A DNA stretch of 55,865 nucleotides from Candidatus Desulfolinea nitratireducens (GTDB lineage Bacteria; Chloroflexota; Anaerolineae; Anaerolineales; Villigracilaceae). This document shows positions 40,335 through 49,305 of the stretch, piece by piece (position 1 is the stretch's first letter; every line of letters begins with the position of its first letter). Location of the stretch: assembly GCA_014382535.1 (NCBI GenBank), contig JACNJN010000092.1, positions 1-55,865 on the forward strand, written 5' to 3'. The translations under genes and the position numbers were made by a program. The notes below the pieces were generated by a model. That model was not told the DNA's origin. It did not search any database and was given only the letters and a program-made list of their open reading frames with translations.

Positions 40335-41171
40335 TTATCTTTTCTTATCATAATCGTCAATGGTTTTATCGTGCATAAAAACTGTGTGACGCGAATTATA
40401 TGGCCCAGCCAGAGGCTCGGTTTTATCCTGGTCAGTACGACGAGGAGGGATATCTTGCCCAAAGATCAACGGAACGCCAGACAATGAGATCACATCACCG
40501 GCATAAAGAGTAGATTGATGTGTACGCTGGCTGTTTACATAAGTCCCACCAGTGGAGTTGAGATCAAAAATAACAAAACTGCCATTAATGACACGCAATT
40601 GGGCGTGATCCCGGGATACGCGTGGGTCATCAAGAATCAGATCATTTTCAATCCGACGGCCAATATTCACTACAGTTTTATAAAGAGGAAAAATTTTTGT
40701 TCCATGAATTATCAAAAAAGCATTTTTTGGAACTTCTTCAGTTGAAAGATCTGCATCCTTTTCAGTTTTCTGCGAATTCATCCCCTGGGTTGCAGCAATC
40801 ACATTCTCACTATGGGATGCAAAAATTTTTACCTCGTCAACCCCAAGCTCAGGGTCAGGTGAAAGTGAAAAGTTGAGCGGTTCGGCAAATTTCAAAGCAG
40901 ATTCAGTTGAAATAATATTGATCACACGCTCAAGTTTTTCAATCAATCGTGAATCGTCCTGCCACTCCCAAATCAAATCTGGGTGTCCGGAAATCGTATA
41001 AAGATTTGGGAGATTTGTAGTATCCCCAAATTCTTTAATATTGTTTTCTATTTCCGCTGCCAATTGTTGTGCTACCAGGCCATCTTCTTTTTTGAAGGGC
41101 AAATAATTGAGTAAATGCACCTCAATGAGGGATTGGAGACGTCTTTCCAGTTGGTCTATTTTCATTTTCAA
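40335..41171 (-). CDS. fhaA: FhaA-like protein (DUF3662 plus FHA)
   Basis: The product is 278 residues. The N-terminal 120 residues are the DUF3662/FhaA_NTD fold ('LERRLQSLIEVHLLN', 'LYTISGHPDLIWEW' region), followed by a linker and an FHA domain at about 150-235 ('NIGRRIENDLILDDPRVSRDHAQL', 'FDLNSTGGTYVNSQR', in part). It probably recruits phosphothreonine proteins in cell-wall control. The start may be either Met 1 or Met 3. No Ser/Thr kinase is in the window. Confidence 0.9.
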   Translation of the reverse strand: MKMKIDQLERRLQSLIEVHLLNYLPFKKEDGLVAQQLAAEIENNIKEFGDTTNLPNLYTISGHPDLIWEWQDDSRLIEKLERVINIISTESALKFAEPLNFSLSPDPELGVDEVKIFASHSENVIAATQGMNSQKTEKDADLSTEEVPKNAFLIIHGTKIFPLYKTVVNIGRRIENDLILDDPRVSRDHAQLRVINGSFVIFDLNSTGGTYVNSQRTHQSTLYAGDVISLSGVPLIFGQDIPPRRTDQDKTEPLAGPYNSRHTVFMHDKTIDDYDKKR

Positions 41172-41197
41172 TAAAACTCCACGGGTAAGGTTACCCT

Positions 41198-41226
41198 ATT
41201 ATAGAAGCCGCGCTCGTAAAAATCAA
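41198..41226 (-). promoter_or_regulatory. fhaAB promoter
   Basis: On the minus strand TTGATT (41221-41226) and TATAAT (41198-41203) are spaced 17 bp, 27 bases upstream of the fhaA start. Confidence 0.7.
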
Positions 41227-41283
41227 GTCTAAATATATTAGTGTTTATTGTCAGGCAATTAATTCAATGCTATCATCCAGATC

Positions 41284-42612
41284 ATGAGTTGGAAAGATTA
41301 TTTCAATATGGCCAGCCTTCAGAGAGAACCGAATGCAAATGCGGTAAAACGGATTTTAGACGCTTCCATTAGTGCTGCAAACCCTGCGGACGCAGTGCGA
41401 CGATGCCTCACCCGGGATGGGAATTTGCTGTGGGTTAATGAGCGGGAATACCCATTGAATGAATTTTCGGCGGTTTATCTCGTCTCTGTAGGTAAAGCCG
41501 CTATCTCAATGGCAGTTGCGGTTTCAGAATTGTTGGGGAAAAATCCGCATGAGGGCATTGTCGTTGCCAAATATTTGCCTGCAGTCTCCCTGCCGGAAAA
41601 TTTGGCATTTTTAGAATCATCACACCCCCTCCCCAATGAGCGCAGTTTGAGAGCGGGAGAAATGATCCTTGCTTTACTGAAAAAAACTACAGCGAGCGAT
41701 CTGGTCATTTTTCTGATTTCAGGAGGTGGCTCAGCTTTGATGACATCCCCTGTAACAGGCGTATCCTTGAAAGACATGGAAAAGCTTACCTCCCTTCTGC
41801 TGGCATGTGCTGCCCGAATTGATGAAATTAACACCCTGCGTCGTGCCCTCGACCGCGTAAAGGGCGGCGGGTTGGCTCGGGCTACCTTCCCCGCGCAGAT
41901 GATCAGCCTGCTTCTTTCCGATGTAATAAATTCTCCCCTTGAAGCAATTGCCTCTGGTCCCACCGTTCCCAACCCCACTACCCGATCTGATGCCCTGAAT
42001 GTGATAAAGAAATATAATATATTTTCGCAAACGCCTTCCACAATTATTGAAATTCTACAAAAAGAAGATGGAACTGAACGGGGAGGCCTCTTATCAAGAG
42101 GAGTGGTTCATATTATCGGCAGCAATCTCATTTCCGCTCAGGCCGCACAAGCGCAGGCCTTGCGAGAGGGCTTTGATGCACAGATCATGACGACCTCCCT
42201 TCAAGGCGAGGCCGCCCAGGTTGGGCAAGAGTTAGCCACTAAACTGGCCAATAATAAAAATCGTCCAATTTGCTTGATTGCAGGCGGAGAAACAACCGTA
42301 TCCCTTGGTAACACAAATGGGCTTGGAGGGCGAAATCAGGAAGTTGCGTTGTCAGCGGTCGCTGGTTTGGCAGGTATCCCCGACGTGATGCTTGTCACCC
42401 TTGCCACCGACGGGGAAGACGGTCCCACCGACGCGGCAGGGGCAGTTGTAACCGGGGATACTCTCGCAAGAGCGCAGTTACTCGGCCTGGATCTGGATGC
42501 ACACCTGCATAATCATAATGCTTACCCCTTTTTCGATGCCCTCGGCGATTTGTTGAAAATTGGTCCAACAGGGACGAATGTGAATGACCTGACCTTTCTT
42601 TTTGCCTTTTAA
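41284..42612 (+). CDS. Glycerate 2-kinase (MOFRL family)
   Basis: The product is 442 residues. An N-terminal DUF4147 domain ('VYLVSVGKAA', 'DLVIFLISGGGSALM', 'DEINTLRRALDRVKGGGLA') is followed by a C-terminal MOFRL domain ('CLIAGGETTVSLGNTNGLGGRNQEVALSA', 'TLATDGEDGPTDAAGAVV', in part). It phosphorylates glycerate to 2-phosphoglycerate. The next gene is a hydroxypyruvate/glyoxylate reductase that makes its substrate. No strong ribosome site is seen at the ATG; an alternative ATG is at 41308. Confidence 0.93.
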   Translation: MSWKDYFNMASLQREPNANAVKRILDASISAANPADAVRRCLTRDGNLLWVNEREYPLNEFSAVYLVSVGKAAISMAVAVSELLGKNPHEGIVVAKYLPAVSLPENLAFLESSHPLPNERSLRAGEMILALLKKTTASDLVIFLISGGGSALMTSPVTGVSLKDMEKLTSLLLACAARIDEINTLRRALDRVKGGGLARATFPAQMISLLLSDVINSPLEAIASGPTVPNPTTRSDALNVIKKYNIFSQTPSTIIEILQKEDGTERGGLLSRGVVHIIGSNLISAQAAQAQALREGFDAQIMTTSLQGEAAQVGQELATKLANNKNRPICLIAGGETTVSLGNTNGLGGRNQEVALSAVAGLAGIPDVMLVTLATDGEDGPTDAAGAVVTGDTLARAQLLGLDLDAHLHNHNAYPFFDALGDLLKIGPTGTNVNDLTFLFAF

Positions 42613-42640
42613 TGTATCTTTGATCTGGAGATTGAAAGAA

Positions 42641-43642
42641 ATGATTGATCCGCTTGTAATACTGACTCACCCACTCCCACAGGAGTGGATTGTAACCCTC
42701 GAGGGCCATGTTCGTTTGGTGGTGGGCACTGAAGGTTTTCCTGGTGTTTCTCCCGAATTGCTTGAATATCTTCCCGAAGCGGAGGGGATTCTGAGCCTAC
42801 TCACAGCTCGGATGGATGGGAGGTTACTCGATCTTGCTCCAAAGCTGCGTGTGGTCAGTAATATGGCTGTCGGCGTCGATAATATCGACATCCCCTACTG
42901 TACTGTGCGCGGTATTCCCGTTGGGCATACGCCGAGCGTTTTGACAGATGCGACTGCCGATCTGACGATGGCAATCTTGCTCTCAGCAGCCCGGCGATTA
43001 CCGGAATCTGCCAGGGATGCCCGTGAGGGGCGCTGGGGAATCTGGTCTCCGACGGGGTGGCTTGGAGCTGATCTACGTGGGGCAACCCTGGGCATCGTCG
43101 GAATGGGAAAGATAGGACGCGCCGTTGCAACACGAGCATACGGATTTGGACTCCGTTTGGTTTATGCCGACCCAGCCCAATATCCAGAATTGGATGCAGC
43201 TTATAGCGCGCTGCGCATCCCCTTTGATGAGTTACTCCAAACCAGTGACTTCGTCAGCCTTCATTGCCCTCTGAATGAATCCACACGAGGGTTAATGGAT
43301 GCATCCGCATTGAAGATGATGAAACCCAGCGCAATCCTGATCAATGCGGCCCGTGGCCCTGTTGTGGATAGCGTTGCGTTGGTACACGCTCTGACGGAGG
43401 GTTGGATTTCGGCTGCTGCGCTGGATGTAACTGACCCCGAACCTTTGCCAGCAACACATCCGCTTTTTGAATTGGAAAATTGCTTGATCGTGCCGCATAT
43501 CGGTTCGGCAACAATTGGAGCACGCAGACGCATGGCAGAGATCGCCTGTGAAAACCTGCTGGCGGGGTTGGCCGGGGAACGCTTACCGCATTGTTTTAAT
43601 CCTGATTGCGATGATAATAAAAGTGGTTTACCATCAAGATGA
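42641..43642 (+). CDS. D-2-hydroxyacid dehydrogenase (glyoxylate/hydroxypyruvate reductase type)
   Basis: The product is about 333 residues, starting at the Met of 'MIDPLVILTHPLP'. The NAD(P) loop is 'GIVGMGKIGRAVATRA'. The catalytic residues are Arg in 'ILINAARGPVVDS', Glu in 'VTDPEPLPATHPL' and His in 'IVPHIGSAT'. It most likely reduces hydroxypyruvate or glyoxylate. It forms a two-step route with the glycerate kinase ending 28 nt upstream. Confidence 0.92.
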   Translation: MIDPLVILTHPLPQEWIVTLEGHVRLVVGTEGFPGVSPELLEYLPEAEGILSLLTARMDGRLLDLAPKLRVVSNMAVGVDNIDIPYCTVRGIPVGHTPSVLTDATADLTMAILLSAARRLPESARDAREGRWGIWSPTGWLGADLRGATLGIVGMGKIGRAVATRAYGFGLRLVYADPAQYPELDAAYSALRIPFDELLQTSDFVSLHCPLNESTRGLMDASALKMMKPSAILINAARGPVVDSVALVHALTEGWISAAALDVTDPEPLPATHPLFELENCLIVPHIGSATIGARRRMAEIACENLLAGLAGERLPHCFNPDCDDNKSGLPSR

Positions 43643-43663
43643 ACTATAATTCTCGAAAAAAAA

Positions 43664-45715
43664 ATGAGAAAAACTTTTCGCTTATATAATTTCCTGATTT
43701 TTCTTGGCGGCGTCATTGCTCTTTGTTGGTTGTTGGTTATCCCTGGAGATGCTAAAAATTCATGGCTACTGGGATTTTCAAGAAACCGAGCGCTATTGAT
43801 TCTATTTGTTTTTATGTGCGATTTGCCTATAGCAATTTTACTGACGTTAGGCTATAGAAATCAAGAGATGGATGAAAAAATGCTTTGCATTGCAAAGGAA
43901 AAACTTTCCAATAAAGCATTTCTAAAGGCGATTATTTTTTTTTCTCTTCTTGAAATAATAGTCGGGGCGTTGATATTGTTGATAGCAATTGTGACTGAAG
44001 ACAATTATCTGCAAGGAGTCTTTTCCAGATTAGCCCCGTTGATGTTATGGGCCGTGATAAATGGCGTGCTAACACTGCTTTTTTTGTATTTCAGCGATCT
44101 AATTCCGAAAAATAAACAGTCGATAATTCGTATTCAAATATTAGAAACAGCTCTATTATCGATCTTGCTCTTGTTTTTTTTAACCATCAATACTGGCAGC
44201 ATTCAAAATAAATCATATACAGCAGATGAGTTTAGGCATTATCGCTATGGCAGGAATATGCTAGAACTCAATTCATCTCGATTTGATGATAGCAAGATGC
44301 CTCTTTCCGCCCTAAATGCAATACCTAAGAAAATTTCGTATCTCATATCTAATCAATATCTATATCCGCGCTTTGCAGACCCCTTGTCCGGGCGAATTAT
44401 TACGATAGGTTTCTCAATGTTGATCGCATATTTTATTTATCGCTGGGCTAAGCTGCTATATGGGGCACCCGCAGGTTTCTTTGCCCTCTTCCTTTATATT
44501 TTTGACCCCAATATTATTGCACACTCGAGACTTATAACCACTGATATCTATGCGGTGGGCATGATCTTGCTAACACTTTATACGTTTTGGCTTTTTTGCA
44601 ATAACCCAAATTTGAAGAAATTGTTGATCAGTGCGATCGTATTGGGGGTGTGTCAGTTAGCAAAATATACAGGTGCCTATCTTTATCCCCTCCTACTGAC
44701 AATTGCATTGATTCGTGTATTTCCAGCTTGGATCGCATCATTTCGCAATAAAAAATATCTGATGATCTTGAAAGATATTAAGTCAGGTGTTAACTATGCC
44801 CTCGTATTTTTGACAATAAGCGTGGTTATTATTAATATAGGCTTTCTCTTTAATCGGACATTTACCCCAATTAAGGATTACTCATTTCGTTCCGAGTTAT
44901 TTCAATCCATTCAAGTGAAGTTATCAAAAATTGGATTTATGCCGGTTCCAGTACCGTATCCTTATTTGGAAGGGCTTGATTGGGTAAAGCAACGAGAGCA
45001 AACTGGTGCGGGGTATGGAAATACTTATTTATTCGGGGAAGTTCGAGAGGGCAAGGGATTTAACGGATATTTTATTTATGCATCTTTATTGAAGGTTCCG
45101 ATATCCACTCAGATTTTCATCTTGCTTGCTCTTTCTTTGTATTTGCTTGGTCAAAAGGAATTTAATTTCACAAAGAATGAGATTTTTCTGCTTTTACCTG
45201 TTGGATTCTTTTTTATTTACTTCAACTTTTTTTTCCGAACCCAAATCGGTATTAGATTCTATTTGATCATTTTTCCCTTTCTCTACATTTTTAGCGGAGG
45301 GTTAGTACTTAAATGGGCATCAATGCGAAAAGATAGGCAAATTTTCACATTTGGATTGATGATTTATCTCGGCGTTTCTGTATTATTCGCTTATCCAAAT
45401 TACATCTCGTATTTTAACGAGTTAGTATGGGACCCTCGCAATGCACATAAATATTTAATAGACTCTAATTTGGATTGGAACCAAGCGGAAACACAACTTT
45501 ATCAATATTTGAAGACTAATCCTACCGCACAGTTTCAGCCGGAACAGCCGACCTTTGGGACGATTGTTGTATCACCCAATGATTTAGCAGGTATGTGGTA
45601 TGTCGATGAATTTCAATGGCTGCGTGATAATTTTTATCCCCAGGCAACAATAGATGAAGTTTATCTGATTTACGAAATATCTGAGGCTGAGTTTGAAAAA
45701 GTATTTGGTCAGTGA
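43664..45715 (+). CDS. GT39/ArnT-like membrane glycosyltransferase
   Basis: The product is 683 residues with many membrane helices. The family core starts at about 180 ('YTADEFRHYRYGRNML', the acidic motif of the first outer loop) and includes 'ARLLYGAPAGFFALFLYIFDPNIIAHSRL'-like and 'CQLAKYTGAYLYPLLL' segments. An extra block of about five helices precedes it. Such enzymes move sugars from polyprenyl phosphate to lipids or proteins on the outer face. Codon use is visibly more A/T-rich than in the neighbours, suggesting transfer. It starts 22 nt after the dehydrogenase stop. Confidence 0.8.
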   Translation: MRKTFRLYNFLIFLGGVIALCWLLVIPGDAKNSWLLGFSRNRALLILFVFMCDLPIAILLTLGYRNQEMDEKMLCIAKEKLSNKAFLKAIIFFSLLEIIVGALILLIAIVTEDNYLQGVFSRLAPLMLWAVINGVLTLLFLYFSDLIPKNKQSIIRIQILETALLSILLLFFLTINTGSIQNKSYTADEFRHYRYGRNMLELNSSRFDDSKMPLSALNAIPKKISYLISNQYLYPRFADPLSGRIITIGFSMLIAYFIYRWAKLLYGAPAGFFALFLYIFDPNIIAHSRLITTDIYAVGMILLTLYTFWLFCNNPNLKKLLISAIVLGVCQLAKYTGAYLYPLLLTIALIRVFPAWIASFRNKKYLMILKDIKSGVNYALVFLTISVVIINIGFLFNRTFTPIKDYSFRSELFQSIQVKLSKIGFMPVPVPYPYLEGLDWVKQREQTGAGYGNTYLFGEVREGKGFNGYFIYASLLKVPISTQIFILLALSLYLLGQKEFNFTKNEIFLLLPVGFFFIYFNFFFRTQIGIRFYLIIFPFLYIFSGGLVLKWASMRKDRQIFTFGLMIYLGVSVLFAYPNYISYFNELVWDPRNAHKYLIDSNLDWNQAETQLYQYLKTNPTAQFQPEQPTFGTIVVSPNDLAGMWYVDEFQWLRDNFYPQATIDEVYLIYEISEAEFEKVFGQ

Positions 45716-45741
45716 AACTATCCTCCAGCATATTAAGAAAG

Positions 45742-45896
45742 CTAAAACCTTTCTTCACAGCTTGGGCAAATATATTAGCACCGGTAACCACATAACCACA
45801 AGATAAATATCTATATGATTTGGCATCTCCAAGTAGAGCGCCACAAGTAAAGCATCTAGTTCCACAAATGGGATTTGCCTTCCTGCCTTGATGACA
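45742..45896 (-). pseudogene. Degenerate zinc-ribbon fragment
   Basis: The minus strand encodes 'KANPICGTRCFTCGALLGDA' and 'LSCGYVVTGANIFAQAVKKG'. This matches the C-terminus of the zinc-ribbon protein at 47426-48010 ('TANPVGEASCIACGAPLGDA', 'LSCGYVVTGAEKNCPNCKK'), also at DNA level. Several metal cysteines are lost (the first Cys pair and the last one) and there is no N-terminal part. It is an old duplicate remnant, overlapping the 5' side of the kinase gene. Confidence 0.65.
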
Positions 45897-45905
45897 GGTG
45901 AGCCC

Positions 45906-46799
45906 GTGAGTATTTTTATTGAAACGATCATCGCCCTGCATGGTATTGATGGTCAACGTTGGCTGAATTCATTACCCGACCTGTTGGCCAATTATGCCCA
46001 GCTCTGGGATTTGGAGATCGGCGCACCTTTTAGGGATCTTTCCTACAATTATGTCGCTCCCACGTGGCGCCCAAATGGAACGAGGCTGGTCATCAAAGCC
46101 GGCTTTTCTAATGGAGAGTTGGATGCTGAAATTGCCGCGCTTCGCCATTTTGAGGGATGCGGCATGGTAAACCTGCTTCAAGCCGACAATGAGAATTCTG
46201 TCTTTTTGCTGGAGAGATTGATTCCCGGTAAATCCTTGTGGGAAATGGAAGATGAAAAAGCTGTAAATATCTTATTGAATATCCTGCCATCCATTTGGAA
46301 AATTTATCAGGGCGATTACCCCTTTCCGACCGTGAAGGATTGGTCCAAAGGGTTTTCACGCCTTCGAAATCGGTACTTGGGGGAAACCGGACCCTTCGAT
46401 ATCAGATTGGTTGAAAAGGCAGAAGATATATTTTTTGAATTGATTGAATCAAGTGATGAACCCGTGTTATTGCATGGCGATCTGCATCACGGGAATATCC
46501 TCTCCGCTGAACGAGAGTCATGGCTGGCGATAGATCCGAAAGGCGTGATTGGTGAACCCTGCTATGAAGTCGGGGCCTTTTTACGCAATCCCATGCCTGG
46601 GTTGCTGGAGAAAGAAAATCCACGCACATTGCTCAAGCAGCGCGTGGATCAAATTGTTGAACGATTGGGTTTTGATCGCCAGAGAGTGATCGGCTGGGCA
46701 TTCTCACAGGCAGTTTTGGCGGCGATCTGGTGCGAAGAGGATAATCTCTCCTGTGGGAATGAATTTAATAATTGTGCCCAGATTTTTGAAAGCTTATAA
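45906..46799 (+). CDS. APH(6)/StrB-like phosphotransferase
   Basis: The product is about 297 residues. The catalytic loop is 'LLHGDLHHGNIL' and the metal site 'AIDPKGVIGEPCYEVG', both diagnostic of aminoglycoside/hydroxyurea-type kinases. 'GQRWLNSLPDLLANYAQLWDL' is the family N-terminus. The GTG at 45906 has AGGTGA just before it; ATG 45891 is an alternative but lacks a ribosome site and lies in the zinc-ribbon relic. Family members inactivate streptomycin, but chromosomal homologues may have other substrates. Confidence 0.83.
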   Translation: MSIFIETIIALHGIDGQRWLNSLPDLLANYAQLWDLEIGAPFRDLSYNYVAPTWRPNGTRLVIKAGFSNGELDAEIAALRHFEGCGMVNLLQADNENSVFLLERLIPGKSLWEMEDEKAVNILLNILPSIWKIYQGDYPFPTVKDWSKGFSRLRNRYLGETGPFDIRLVEKAEDIFFELIESSDEPVLLHGDLHHGNILSAERESWLAIDPKGVIGEPCYEVGAFLRNPMPGLLEKENPRTLLKQRVDQIVERLGFDRQRVIGWAFSQAVLAAIWCEEDNLSCGNEFNNCAQIFESL

Positions 46800-46806
46800 A
46801 CAATGA

Positions 46807-46840
46807 AAATCCACGCGGTGTTTTTATGGTCCGTGGATTT
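46807..46840. terminator. Hairpin between convergent genes
   Basis: AAATCCACG (46807-46815) pairs with CGTGGATTT (46832-46840) between the kinase and rubrerythrin-like genes. The loop is 16 nt and contains T5. It may act on either strand. Confidence 0.55.
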
Positions 46841-46862
46841 AAGGATTTTATTTCTCTATGAT

Positions 46863-47357
46863 TTAATACTCATCCAGGTGATTAAATTCAGCATCTTCAA
46901 GCCAGGTAGTTGGACGGGAAACAAAGGTAATCAAATTTTCCATTAAAAACTTATGTTTCTTTTCTTCTTTGGCGAGGTTAAGAAAGATTGCCTGATGGGC
47001 TTCGTTCTCCACTTTCTCGCTCATATCTAGATAGTATTCGATACTCTTCTCTTCGGTTTCTAAAGCGTGTCGATAGAAATCAACCTGAGGCAGATCGAAA
47101 TTTATCTCATCCATTTTTTCCTGCATCTCAGCGAAAATATTCTTGGCACTTTTCAGGATATCTTTTTCTTTCGCGCTTAATTTAAGATTGGGAGCGGACG
47201 CTTTCATTTTTTCAAGAATCGTATAATGGCTTACTTCTTCGTCGGCCAAAATGCTGAAAATAAACTGAAGCCCTTCGGCTTTCGATTTTCGACCTAGTTC
47301 ACGATAGTAGGCTTCACCGTCTTTTTCCATTTGAATGGCAAAGTCATAAATATTCAT
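46863..47357 (-). CDS. Rubrerythrin-like ferritin-superfamily protein
   Basis: The product is a 164-residue four-helix bundle. Di-iron ligands are visible in 'MEKDGEAYYRELG', 'ADEEVSHYTILE', 'LETEEKSIEYYLDMSE' and 'AKEEKKHKFLMENL' (E...ExxH twice). There is no rubredoxin domain. It probably handles peroxide or iron. Upstream is a ribosome site AGGAGA. Confidence 0.88.
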   Translation of the reverse strand: MNIYDFAIQMEKDGEAYYRELGRKSKAEGLQFIFSILADEEVSHYTILEKMKASAPNLKLSAKEKDILKSAKNIFAEMQEKMDEINFDLPQVDFYRHALETEEKSIEYYLDMSEKVENEAHQAIFLNLAKEEKKHKFLMENLITFVSRPTTWLEDAEFNHLDEY

Positions 47358-47425
47358 TGCTTTCTCCTGTTCTGTTGCGTTAAAAAAGAATAGGGATTTT
47401 ACTAATTAAAATAAGATCCACAAAA

Positions 47426-48010
47426 TCAGAGCACTTTTTTACAATTGGGGCAATTTTTCTCAGCCCCCGTGACCACGTAACCACAAGATAAACATGTCCG
47501 TGGTTGGGCATCCCCCAATGGGGCACCACATGCAATACAGCTTGCTTCACCAACAGGATTTGCCGTCCTGCAATGCTCACATGTGAGCCGCCGTAATTTT
47601 TCTGATAATGCATGCGAGGCGCCGGCGGCATGGGCTGCCCTGGAGATAACCTCCCAAACATCGTCATCGAGTTGCAGATTTTCAATATCCTGGGCTAAAT
47701 CGTCGAGGCGATGGAGCAAGCTAAAAGGATTGCGCAGCGCTGCAAAAGCGGTTTGTCCCAGGCTGGCTGCGATCCCCATCCAGGCTTGTTTGCCAATTTG
47801 CACATGCACGCCTTCCGTCACTTTTTGGATGGTGATCGTCAATGCAGTCTGTCCACCAGAGCGTGCACCTGGGCGTGATGTTATTTGAACAGCCATTTTA
47901 TCGCCAGAACCAACCTTCTGGGCATAGAGGTTGCTGCGATTAAATGCCGCTTCTAATGCGCGGGCCAAATCTGCAGGGGTCAGGTTACCGTGAAAAACTC
48001 GCTCTTCCAT
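47426..48010 (-). CDS. Double zinc-ribbon protein
   Basis: The product is about 194 residues from the Met of 'MEERVFHGNLTPADLARALEA'. The N-terminal domain is soluble alpha/beta, with 'VQIGKQAWMGIAASLGQ' in the middle. The C-terminus has two Cys4 ribbons: 'CEHC...CIACG' and 'CLSCG...CPNCK'. Upstream Met codons (for example 48043) are possible. The function is unknown. A decayed copy of its tail is at 45742-45896. Confidence 0.75.
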   Translation of the reverse strand: MEERVFHGNLTPADLARALEAAFNRSNLYAQKVGSGDKMAVQITSRPGARSGGQTALTITIQKVTEGVHVQIGKQAWMGIAASLGQTAFAALRNPFSLLHRLDDLAQDIENLQLDDDVWEVISRAAHAAGASHALSEKLRRLTCEHCRTANPVGEASCIACGAPLGDAQPRTCLSCGYVVTGAEKNCPNCKKVL

Positions 48011-48071
48011 GTTTTCGATTATAATCCTTTTTATCATATTTACGAAACCACCAATGGAAGTTGTAAAAATT

Positions 48072-48692
48072 ATGGCTCGTTTTTGGATCAAAATATCTCT
48101 GTGGACACTGATGATAGTCGGGACAATCGGATTAGCTTTCAAATCCCCTACTCCGGGGTTTGTGCAGGCACAGCAACCAACAGGTTCGGTGCCCACCGTC
48201 ACGGGGACGCCCTCCGGGGCACGGATTACCGTAAACCTGGATCAGGATTTTGTCAATGTCCGCTCAGGACCCAGCTCCTACTTTTATCCGCGTATCGGAA
48301 TATTGGTGGCTGGACAATCTGCCCCAGCGCTTGGACGTTCCCCCGGCGGGGACTGGATCATGATCGGCTATGCCGGCGCACCAGGCAATATCGGTTGGGT
48401 GTACGCTCCGAATGTCTCTTTATTTGCACAGGATTTTCTGCAAGTCATGGATGCCCCACCCACGCCTACCCCTCTTGCAACGCCAACCATTGATCCGACA
48501 TTGGCTGCCGCTTTCATCGCTCCGGAAACACCAACGCGCCTACCAACCTTTACACCTCCTGCACCTCTTGCAATCCCCACCTTCGTGGACGAAACGCAAG
48601 CCGACACACCCCGTATCCCAATGGGGCTATTGATCTTTGGATTAGGTTTTATTGGTCTCCTCGGAGGGTTGATTTCTGTAGCACGTCGATAA
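48072..48692 (+). CDS. SH3b-domain membrane protein
   Basis: The product is about 206 residues. An N-terminal signal or membrane segment ('ISLWTLMIVGTIGLAF') is followed by a bacterial SH3 domain ('VNVRSGPSSYFYPRIGIL', 'GWVYAPNV'), a Thr/Pro-rich stalk (PTPTPLATPTID...) and a C-terminal membrane helix ('LLIFGLGFIGLLGGL'). The SH3b domain probably binds cell-wall or polymer ligands outside. The start could also be 48054. It is divergent from the zinc-ribbon gene. Confidence 0.78.
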   Translation: MARFWIKISLWTLMIVGTIGLAFKSPTPGFVQAQQPTGSVPTVTGTPSGARITVNLDQDFVNVRSGPSSYFYPRIGILVAGQSAPALGRSPGGDWIMIGYAGAPGNIGWVYAPNVSLFAQDFLQVMDAPPTPTPLATPTIDPTLAAAFIAPETPTRLPTFTPPAPLAIPTFVDETQADTPRIPMGLLIFGLGFIGLLGGLISVARR

Positions 48693-48708
48693 TCAATGGA
48701 TTAAAAAG

Positions 48709-48740
48709 AAAAAGTCTGCGTTTTAGGCGCAGACTTTTTT
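48709..48740. terminator. Bidirectional intrinsic terminator
   Basis: AAAAAGTCTGCG (48709-48720) and CGCAGACTTTTT (48728-48739) form a perfect 12-bp stem with a 7-nt loop between convergent genes, with T- and A-runs on both sides. Confidence 0.88.
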
Positions 48741-48748
48741 ATATCTTT

Positions 48749-49168
48749 TTAGTGACCGCCGCAGCCACAGCCACCGCCGCCGTTTCCACAGCCGCAGGAG
48801 CTTTCAGCACTGGCGCCATTGCCACAGGAGCAAGATCCTTGTTGGGCATTGGGTGCGTTGACCACAAATCCTGCTCCTCTTTGAGGATCATCCACCCACT
48901 CAATACTTGCACCTTGCATAAATTCAATGGACTGGTGATCCACAACGATCTTGACACCATCCATCTCAATAGTGGTATCCGTATCGCTGAACTTATCGTC
49001 CAGAGCCATGCCAAATTGCATACCACCGCAACCTCCCCCGGCAACGTAGACGCGTAAGGCATGTCCATCCATTTTCTTTTCAGTAATAATACCTAATACA
49101 GCTTGAGCTGCCTCAGGTGATATCGTTAATAAGCGTTCTTCTACTTGTTTTTCAACTTCTTTCAGCAT
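48749..49168 (-). CDS. ErpA/IscA-like iron-sulfur carrier with Gly-Cys tail
   Basis: The product is 139 residues. The HesB fold has C47 in 'GGGCGGMQFGM' and the C-terminal C113-x-C115 pair, the three cluster-binding cysteines of A-type carriers. The protein then runs on for about 24 residues with four more cysteines in Gly-rich context (125, 127, 134, 136) and a final His. It likely carries Fe-S clusters to apo-enzymes. AGGAGT precedes the ATG. Confidence 0.9.
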   Translation of the reverse strand: MLKEVEKQVEERLLTISPEAAQAVLGIITEKKMDGHALRVYVAGGGCGGMQFGMALDDKFSDTDTTIEMDGVKIVVDHQSIEFMQGASIEWVDDPQRGAGFVVNAPNAQQGSCSCGNGASAESSCGCGNGGGGCGCGGH

Positions 49169-49200
49169 GGCTACTCCTATTCTTCGTTGTATTTGGACAG

Positions 49201-49229
49201 ATGTTATCAGAATTACTTTTCTCTGTCAA
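49201..49229 (-). promoter_or_regulatory. Promoter of the ErpA-like gene
   Basis: TTGACA (49224-49229) and TAACAT (49201-49206) on the minus strand are spaced exactly 17 bp and lie 33 nt before the start codon. Confidence 0.75.
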
Positions 49230-49305
49230 ATAAGTATTCTATTAAATGCCACTGTAATTACATTTGATATAGAAAATTTGTGATTTTTTGCTATAAAGTG
49301 GTATT

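Noticed and set aside
45906-46799. Acquired streptomycin-resistance gene
   Set aside because: APH(6)-like motifs are clear, but no integron, transposon or resistance neighbour is present. Chromosomal homologues are common.
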